64,000 bases of DNA from Aplectana chamaeleonis. Taxonomy: Eukaryota; Nematoda; Chromadorea; Rhabditida; Cosmocercidae. The position numbers and the translations under genes are program-made. This document shows positions 56,818 through 64,000 of this stretch, piece by piece; the stretch's first letter is position 1; the number at the start of each line of letters is the position of its first letter. Under the pieces are notes generated by a model. The model made no database searches and was not told where the DNA came from. It was given only the letters and a program-made list of their open reading frames with translations. Location of the stretch: positions 1 through 64,000 of the forward strand of contig JAPDOI010000874.1 of assembly GCA_029168955.1 (NCBI GenBank), given 5' to 3'.

Positions 56818-59543
56818 CAGGGTTGTGCGGCAAAGGAATTTGAGAATTCGGCAAACGGCAACGGCAAACCCCAAAAATCGCCGGCAAACGGCAAAAGCTG
56901 TTCTGTGCTATAATACACCCACATTTGATTAGTCGTGTGGTGAACCATGCAATATTTGCCAGTTACTATGTATCTGTGATTTAACTAGCTTTTATAAGAA
57001 GGGAAAATCCCATACTCTGCCAATGCGTAGCTAGATGCCTCCGAGGGCGCGGCCTGAAACGCCGCCCCATTCCATGTAGCGAGAATTTAAGGGTTTTAGC
57101 TACGATAGCTAAAACCCGCATATTCTTGTGTCGTTCGAACCATTGTTCTCTCTGACGCTAAACCCGTATATTCTCGCTATAATTTTGTAGCGAGAATCTA
57201 CGGATTTAGCGACAGGCTGTGTTGAAATGCAATCTTAACCCGCGTTGGCTACGCGGAACGCAGGGATGCCGTTCAATCAGTCCTGGCCCAGTCAACCCAC
57301 GAATAACTTGACACTCTGTGGGTGGCCGTGGAGGGTGACACCGTGTCGCTCACTGCAACGCAAGGGATAATTTTGGCCGCTGGTATGCTGCAGGCCGTGG
57401 GGAAGAAACGGCGATGCGGTCGATCGCAGCGGGGATCGTCTTTCTAGTACGGATCAAGACAGGGTGGGTCGATCGACCGAGTGCTGCAACGAGAATAAGC
57501 GTAGAATATGCGGGTGCTGTAGCGAGAATTTGCGTAGAATATGCGGGCGCTGTAGCTAAAATTTCACCAACTGAGGCTAAACTTTCCGTAATTTACGTAA
57601 ATTCTCGTGTCAAAATCAGACTAGATGCCTCCGAAACCCTGGGCATCTCTTGTTTCCGTGCGAGGCATTTAGCTACGCGTTGGCGGAGTATATCAAAAGC
57701 CATTTGAGAGCCTCAGGTGATCAGAGCGCTGTTTTGTGTGTGATAGTATAGGAGCTTCTATCAAGTTCAACTAAACCGTTTGATTGTGCGACCCAGCCTA
57801 GTCGATCCGGGCACATGCAGCAAAGAGTAAGCAAGCTTAGTGCGGTGGGAGAGTGCGCCGACCCAAAGACTGTGGCCGATACCGGTACCACAATCAGATG
57901 GGAATAAATGGATGAATACGCGTTGATTGGTCGACATTTTCGGAGGAAGACAGTCCATACCGCAATCAGCAGCGCGCGGTTTAGTTTATGACCGGAGTCA
58001 CTCACAATTTTGCCGTTAGTAACAAATAGTAGGCTCAGGGTTCCTTATTTCGCTCATCGAAAAATTCGCTCAAATCGTTTCCCTTTTGAAGCTATAGGAG
58101 TGGAGTGAGACTAGTCTAAATAAATGCAGTGCACACGATTAAAGCAGTCTCCGAATTTTCACCGGATATCAAGAGCTCTGAGTGGCATTTTGATCGAATA
58201 CACAGAATGAGAGGCACCTAGTGCCAATTCGACTGGCACATGCGACGCGGGCGACAGAAAGTCGGTGTCGCCGATGGAGCGCCGCGCACGATGCGTTTAG
58301 CCAGCCGACTGCTCTTGGGTGTTTCTATTCTGTGTATTCAGCAAACAAGCCGGCACGAGGATCAATACAACAACAATGTCGGCTGAAAAACAAACAATAA
58401 ATCACTCTATACGGTACCAAAACTTGATTAAGGTGTGCCCGCCCACCCACTTCCCCTGTGACTACTGGGGAAGTGAGTGGGGCGAGCCCACCACATTCAA
58501 ATCTCTTGGCAGTATATTGCTATTGATTACTCGTTTTAAGCCGGTTTTCGACACTATCGTTGCAATGTGCCTCGGACATTTTGATTCCAGGTGACAATTT
58601 TGAAGGCGGTTTCAATCGTTGCCTCCGAAAATTTTTCGTTTTTTCAACTCTACACCATTTCATAACAAACTCAGCTCTGCCAAGGAGTCAACCAGGTGCT
58701 ATGGCAGCGGGTAGGGCACTTAGCCATCCCACATGACCATGCCATTTTTCGTGCCGCCGCGCATTTTGAGGACCAACCCAAGGTTTTCCTCCCATTCCAA
58801 AATTAGTAGAGTAGAAGCTGGGCAGAAAAATGGGCGTGGACAAGTGCCTCACCCCACACTGCGATAGCACCGTCAACCCTTCGTTTCAGCTAATGATCTC
58901 GACATCGAAAATATTATTAAACACTGCCTATAATGACCGCTGTGAACATTGTTCAATTTTTAAAAAGCCGGACAAAGTATTTGCAGAATTGATCATTTTC
59001 CTGTCCCATTTATTACCATCAGTCAATCAACCGACGATAAGCGGGCCTATTTCTCAAGTGGTTCATATGTCTAAAAAAAGATGCTTTCACGCCAAAACTT
59101 TTGTACCATTTGTTTTTGCAATTCCGGAACTTGCAGCAATCGGTATGTTTCTGGAAAAGCGTTTTTGCGATTTAGGCATTTCTAAGGGGTTAAAAATTTC
59201 ATGATTAAAAAGAGACATTTGGAGGCTCCCAACTTAGAACCTAAACAAACTCCTCTGATATTCTAGTCTAAATATCTTCATTAGTCACAGGATAACTGGG
59301 TACAATTACCCATTGCATGAGCTGGAACTAGTAGCTGGAACTAGCCAAAATAGGTATTTGTTGCAGGTTCGAATCGCTGACCAATACAGAAACTGAGGTG
59401 AGGGCGCACACCAGGCCCTGTTGTTTTAACGCATTTTGCCGAAAATTTGCCGTTTTAAGCGAAAACTTCGGCAAACGGCAACGGCAACGGCAAACCCCAA
59501 AAATGGCCGGCAAACGGCAAACGGCAATTGCCGCACACCCCTG
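56818..59543. mobile_element. 2.7-kb CAGGG-type hAT-like element with CGGCAAACGGCAA blocks
   Basis: Ends CAGGGTTGTGCGGCA and TGCCGCACACCCCTG. Perfect 8-bp duplication CTTGTGAG (56,810-56,817 and 59,544-59,551). A roughly 60-bp block (CGGCAAACGGCAACGGCAAA, then CCCCAAAAATNGCCGG) is present just inside both ends in the same orientation. It contains the TACTCTGCC element (57,013-57,690). No transposase is recognised; frames at 58.3-59.2 kb are not identifiable. It is inserted in a diverged TTAA-family copy that continues on both sides. Confidence 0.85.
57013..57690. mobile_element. TACTCTGCC-ended palindromic element
   Basis: 678 bp. Ends TACTCTGCCAATGCGTAGCT and, inverted, AGCTACGCGTTGGCGGAGTA. 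Internal hairpin with TATATTCTCGCTATAATTTT, then GTAGCGAGAATCTACGG, and repeated GCGTAGAATATGCGGG. A partial inverted copy lies in intron 1 of thioesterase copy 1 (5,955-6,312). Confidence 0.75.
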
Positions 59544-59946
59544 CTTGTGAGTCTTCCGAAATAAAAAAAAATCGGCATCTGTTCCTCTGGTGAAACGAAC
59601 GCAAGACAACTGTCATATGACGTACGCCGGGTGATCCTATGGACCGGCTAATCCACGAGATTTTCACCCACTACTCGGCCGTTTTTCGCCGTTTCTTCAT
59701 CCTTACTCTTCTCGGAGGGACCCGAAGCTTGCGTTCCTACGAGAAAAAAACGGACAACTTTATCATCGTGATCACTGCCTTTGAATTAAATACGCAACCG
59801 CACCAACGCGTTTTTTCGTTGTCGTGGACAGTGACCGTCATCGTGGCGTGTTACACTAGCACTGTGGCAATTTTTTGGGTGCCGTCAGTCGTACGTCACC
59901 TGTCCACGGAGTCGAAACTCGCTCTACCTTAGTGTTCTTATGACAG

Positions 59947-60430
59947 CTTAAGCCTAGTTTTGACTGCATCGCTGCTGTTTTTCATCGCAGCGATTTTGCA
60001 CCCGCTGCTGCAGCGATGTAGCAGCGGCAGCGAATCTGTTCATAGTGCATAGGCCCACGGATGATTGAAGAAATTCAATCAATCAGTGAAGTTAATGGCT
60101 GGTATTCATAAATAACGCGTTTCGACTCGAAAACATTGATCTTGTCATGTGAAAGGGTCAACGTTCACTAGACGAAACGTGTCATTCGCTGGCAATCGCT
60201 CCATAGCTGCCATAATAGCAGCGATGGAGCGATGATCAGCGACCATCGAGAATCGCTCCTCCAGCAGCGAAGCAGTAAAACATAGGATTTAGTCGCCGCG
60301 ACCCAGCGATGTAGGACGTTTGCCACGAAGCGATCACAATTGGAGCGGCTTTCCATTACGCGCGATGAAAAAAGAACAGTTGTCCCTCGCATGGCCGCAG
60401 CGACCACCTGCAGTCAAAACTAGGCTTAAG
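59947..60430. mobile_element. TAGTTTTGACTGCA-ended MITE, inverted copy
   Basis: Ends CTTAAGCCTAGTTTTGACTG and CAGTCAAAACTAGGCTTAAG are perfect complements over about 22 bp. The interior is a reverse-complement relative of 56,293-56,743. Confidence 0.75.
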
Positions 60431-60801
60431 TCAGAGCGCAAGACAGGTTGGTCCCATGAGAGACTCCTCTCAACTGAACCTGAGGCTCTCGCAACTACAA
60501 AACTTATCGGCCTATGGCATTTGTACAAATGTGTGGCTAGAAGCCAACGTAACTACAGCACAATGGACAATCACAGTAAGACAAGAACATCTTGTCTCCT
60601 TTCAATTAAATATAAAACTCACAGAGCCCGACCTATCGCCCTCCTTCCTAGAGCAGCCCACTCGATGCGGGACCTATGCAAACTCTCCAGCTGCTCCTTC
60701 CTTTTCAAATTGTTTGGACCGAGTTTGATCCAAAACCTGGGAATTAAAATTATCAGATTAAACTTCTGGCAAACTCAATTATCCGATGAAGAAAATTTTT
60801 C

Positions 60802-63787
60802 TCACTCTGATTGTTTAGCCATGAGTTCTTCGGCAGGCATTGTGATCTCAATTCGGCCAAGACCCAGAGCATCAAGCATAAAATCTGAAAGATTTCGAAT
60901 ATTTTTCCTCATACTGAAGCCAATCACGGTTTGGAGTGTACCTATCAGAAGGCACACGAAATCCTCTGGCAAATCCTTCAAGCCTGGATCCTTTCCGCTC
61001 TTACCCGTCAGTCGGCATGCATATTTCTGGATAGTACTAACGGGTTCGCAAGCCTGAAAAAGAGGCCCATCAGAACTCCAAAGTCAGCTTTGTTGGCTGA
61101 AAATCTAACTCACTCTACAGAAATAGTGTCGATAGAAGTCGACACAGTGCAAATAGTGGTCATTTGCACGACTCCTAGCTGAAGGACGCCATCTCTCCAT
61201 TACCCTACGTAGATCACACCGCTGAAAATCAAATGTGCATCCTCACACCACATTCTTATACGTCTCAGAAAGGCGCCTGACAAGGTATGTGCCTAGACGG
61301 CCTATCGCGCATGCAAAGCGACCTACCAAGAGAATATCCGCTGGCGCACTACGAAACTATTAGATTAAAGCGAAAGTTTCCCGCCACTTGATTTTGACGA
61401 CTTCTAAACCTTTCAGCGTTGGTCCTTCAGCAAAGTGCGACATACCGATCGAAATCACAAATTCGTTTCTATCTAACTCTGCCTTCCACTCGAGCCAATG
61501 CCTGCTCATTTGCGAAATATATGCTACGATTCAGTGGTAATCTTCAGTACTGAGCATCTTTGAGTACTTCTACTTACTTTGAGGTAAACCACCAAACCTG
61601 CTAGAGTTAACAGGATATTTAAGCCACCGTAGAACTAGATAATAGCGGTCGCAGAAAATTCCTACGGAGCGTAGTTATTGATTTTTGGCGGATTTTGTGA
61701 TTCTGCAACTTCGGTCTTTTCTGGCTTATCCGACAAGTTTCGGCCTCGAAGCTTCAAAACTGAGTCTGTTGGCCAAGTCCCCAGTATTTTTTCATCAAAT
61801 ATTAACCGTTTTTCGAAAATTCGACTTTCGCTATTATTATAGATTTCAAATATACGATCGATAATTGACGAAAGAATACTGTTGGGTAAAGACTTGGCTA
61901 TTATACCAGGTTGTTCAATGTGTTTTGCAGTTCGATAAGAGAGGGCGTTGCTACTAGCCCAAATTTTTTGTTTAGTTGGTACACTCTTCAAATTAACGTA
62001 TGTGAAGTTTCATTTCAATCTGTCAACTTATTCTTTGTTTACAAGCCATTTAGTGTCGCCGTGTCACAGCAATGGAAAAAAAACTGAATATCGCGCAGTG
62101 ATAACATTCTTATTTTTGGAAGGTGTAGCACCCAAATAAATTCATGAACCAATGTTAAAAGTGTATCATGATTGTACGCCTACAATTAGAACAGTAGAAA
62201 GATGGGTTGCTGAATTTAAACGTGGTCGTACTAGCCTTGAAGACGATCCACGTGAAGGACGTCCAAAAAGCGCATCAACACCAGAAATTATGGCCAAAAT
62301 ACAGGATATGGTTTCGGAAGATCGTCGATTGACTGAGAGAGATTAAGTGCAGGCTCTACATATCTCATTAGGTAGTGTGAGCCATATTTTAGGTGAAATT
62401 TTGAGTTTTAGAAAGCTGTGTGCACAATGGGTGCCGCATTCGCTAACAATGGAACAAAAACACATTCGGATGCGACTTTCTCAGAAACATTTGGAGCGTT
62501 TAAAAAAAATAAAGTGGATTTTATGAAACGATTCATCACTATGGATGATACTTGGATTTTTTTTGGATTTTTTTTTACTTTTTGGACTTTTTCGAAGTGT
62601 ATTAATGTTCAGGGAGATTATAATGAATAATAAAGTGTATTTTCCATGTACGACTTTCTGTGAATCTTGGCATGGATGGTCGTTAGTATGTGTACTGTGC
62701 TTATCTGGGCCAAATTTCGGTCCGCAATTGCGTCTAGACACGCTTTGCGGCCGCACGCGCTAGAGTCGGTCGAGTTTCCAGCGCCAAGCCGTCTCGATGA
62801 GGCTTTTTTATAGTTTTCTTCAATTTTTCTTAGTTTCCAGTTTCCAAAACCCACCTAGAATCAACAGATCAACTGCTGCGACGCAGGAAACTCTTCCTAA
62901 TCGGGAGCGTGCGGCCGCGAAGCGTGTCGAGACGCAATTGCGGACCAGAATTTGGCCCAGAGAAGCATATTAAGATGTTAGTATAGCCAAATCCAAGATG
63001 TGTTTTGAAAGTGTATCTTGAACCATAAAGTTGTTTTTCTTATCGAACGACAAAACTTATTGAACAACCTGGTATATTAACAAGGCGGACCGGAAGATAA
63101 TCACCAGGTACTGTCTATACTGGAGTTAAACTCCGGTCCGCAGTTGCGAACTACCTCTATGGCAGTATACAGCTGAAAAGTAATCGTGCAGGAACCACGA
63201 GTTCGAGGCACAACTGGTACTCTTCTAGTACCATTACAATCAGCCTGCGTACTGCAACAGTGGTTATCTGCAGATGCAGACCGGAATTTTGCTCCGATAT
63301 AGGCAACACTTCGCTTTCGCAAATACTATAAACCATTTATACACTTCCCTTCCAAAAACTGCGTAGCTCTTTACATTTCCCCAAACTTTACCTTGAATGG
63401 AGGTCTCCCATCCACAATATACGGTCTCGTTAGGTTTTCCACGGATAATCCATATCCATAAGGCAGTTGCCTTTGTGAGCTTTCGGCGATGTGATTTTGT
63501 GATTTCAGGAGCGTACCCGACAATTCGCGATTGTGATAGAGCACGGAGTCCAACTGAAAGAGTCCTTGTTCATTCGCAGAGTTGATTTTTTATTCTAAAT
63601 CCAGTAGCAGACTTACAGTGACCGCCAAGCCGGCAATCGTATTCGACTGATCCTCCAAAATCCCCGCCAATGCGTGAACGAAGTCGTCCGTAATCGTCTT
63701 TGGCAGAGAAGAAAGAGAGAATTTCTGTGTATTCCTCAGCTGGTCCACGTCGATTCGACAGCTTTTCAATTTCTTCACCACGCTTTC
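60802..63787 (-). CDS. Unrecognised protein, C-terminal 367 aa, seven exons
   Basis: I do not recognise the product. Exons in transcript order: 63787-63617, 63553-63392, 61892-61666, 61501-61410, 61340-61249, 61221-61114, 61053-60802 (TGA at 60,804-60,802). They total 1,104 nt with consistent phases. Most edges have good signals: TCTTTCAG, ATTTTCAG, CTTTTTCAG; GTAAGT, GTGAGT, GTAAAG. The first listed exon opens in phase 0, so coding continues right of the window. The protein is helical-looking and Leu/Arg-rich (PKTITDDFVHALAGILED, DILLVGRFACAIGRLGTYLV, LPEDFVCLLIGTLQTVIG). There is no signal peptide, transmembrane span or catalytic motif. A membrane-tethering subunit is one guess, unsupported. 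The acceptor at 61,892 (CCAAG) is weak. If the donor at 63,391 is not used, a stop follows at 63,373. Confidence 0.7.
62072..62610 (+). pseudogene. Mariner transposase, frameshifted and truncated
   Basis: ATG at 62,072 leads out of frame after four codons. The rest reads TEYRAVITFLFLEG, a stop, MLKVYHDCTPTIRTVERWVA, EFKRGRTSLEDDPREGRP, HISLGSVSHILGEI, then a frame change to RKLCAQWVPHSLTMEQKHI, LSQKHLERLKKNKVDF and FITMDDTWI. That is the N-terminal helix-turn-helix pair, the WVPHSL block and the first catalytic Asp region. The sequence then dissolves and the other two catalytic residues are missing. Confidence 0.85.
62695..62968. mobile_element. MITE family 1, copy 6
   Basis: TA at 62,693-62,694. 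Ends CTGTGCTTATCTGGGCC and GGCCCAGAGAAGCATA. Inserted in the mariner element. Confidence 0.8.
63106..63305. repeat. Palindromic repeat with GGTCCGCAGTTGCG and GCAGACCGGAATTTTGCTCC
   Basis: Loose inverted repeat in an intron of the minus-strand gene. Left AACTCCGGTCCGCAGTTGCG, right GCAGATGCAGACCGGAATTT. Related to GTCCGCAACTGCGGACCGGA near 27,870. Confidence 0.45.
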
Positions 63788-63837
63788 CTGATACAAACGA
63801 TTTTAGTGGTTCGCTCCCTGCTATTTTTGTGCATATA

Positions 63838-64000
63838 TGTAGGGGACCGGGTAGTAATGTCGTTTTCTGATTATGTGGGACCCAAACACCTGCTCTATTT
63901 TCATTCCCAATCTGCTGCAAATGTTCTTGGATGGTCTAGCAAGGTTGGATAAGACTATTTCATGATTCCTCTATCGTCTGCCACGAAGTTGCTTCCACTT
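63838..64000 (-). mobile_element. Mariner fragment (GGGGACCGGGTAGTAATGTC end)
   Basis: The end sequence at about 63,842 matches the ends of the 15,645 mariner. The minus strand reads FGSHII-like and QHLQQIG-type transposase scraps, then VEATSWQTIEE at the window edge. This corresponds to the QTIEEL block at 16,070. It lies in an intron of the minus-strand gene. Confidence 0.6.

Larger units (their letters stand above)
61906..63072 (+). mobile_element. Mariner element with TA duplication, split by a MITE
   Basis: Ends CCAGGTTGTTCAATGTGTTT and, inverted, AAACTTATTGAACAACCTGG, each next to TA. It lies in an intron of the minus-strand gene and is oriented against it. The left end is only 13 bp from that gene's 61,892 exon edge. 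A MITE family 1 copy occupies 62,695-62,968. Confidence 0.85.

Noticed and set aside
59340..59400. Possible tRNA (GGTTCGAATC T-loop-like word)
   Set aside because: No acceptor stem, D-arm or anticodon arm can be folded around it.
60320..61057. 245-codon plus-strand frame
   Set aside because: It crosses a MITE end and the antisense of the better supported minus-strand exons. Composition is random and no domain is visible.
61585..61607. Tiny exon between CTCTAG and GTAAGT in the minus-strand gene
   Set aside because: Joining it breaks the phase with the upstream exon. Skipping it gives a continuous frame. It could still be an alternative exon.

Overview
The window looks like clade V nematode DNA, perhaps from a strongylid (hookworm-type) genome. 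The evidence is spliced genes with TTTCAG-like acceptors, SL1-like sequences, CR1, RTE and Penelope-type retroelement relics, several mariner groups, and very low gene density. The species assignment is inference. Only three genes can be supported in 64 kb. Nearly everything else is mobile-element debris, mostly short palindromic non-autonomous elements (MITEs) nested in one another.

Layout. 1-4.1 kb holds one possible orphan terminal exon and a dead CR1-type LINE. Two tandem head-to-tail peroxisomal acyl-CoA thioesterase genes (ACOT8/TesB family) follow at 4,162-12,453 and 17,775-26,599. Each has nine exons with the same intron positions and phases, and the seven internal exons are identical in length between the copies. 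Both have an intact Asp/Ser/Gln catalytic set and a PTS1-like C-terminus (SRI, SKI). Their introns and the 5.3 kb between them are packed with inverted-repeat elements. From 26.6 to 60.8 kb I find no gene, only repeats. At the right end a minus-strand gene of at least seven exons (60,802-63,787, 5' end outside the window) encodes a protein I do not recognise. One of its introns holds a mariner transposon that is itself split by a MITE.

Most notable. Four dispersed loci (about 5.27, 13.83, 36.51 and 43.19 kb) carry an SL1 spliced-leader-like exon (18-20 of 22 nt identical). Each is followed at once by a GT donor that keeps the UACC/GGUA pairing of SL1 stem I. Each has a conserved TATACGAC-like box 46-51 nt upstream, about where snRNA-type promoters carry their proximal element. 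Each sits at or near the centre of a palindromic element, but the arms are unrelated: an SL-RNA-gene-like core inside different satellite-like arms. The arms at 35.2-37.0 kb form a 28-bp-period array built on the palindrome AGCACGTGCT.

A second theme is a set of hAT-like elements with 8-bp target duplications. Three have CAGGG-type ends (8.0-8.9, 51.9-52.2 and 56.8-59.5 kb) and one has TATACATTCC ends (49.9-51.8 kb). Each carries its own private short repeat just inside its ends. A third is a TTAA-flanked MITE family whose AGGCAGTGTTCACGAT end recurs across the window. An inverted composite repeat brackets the first exon of the second thioesterase gene. Coordinates come from reading by eye, so element edges may be off by a few bases; exon edges rest on splice sites and reading phase.
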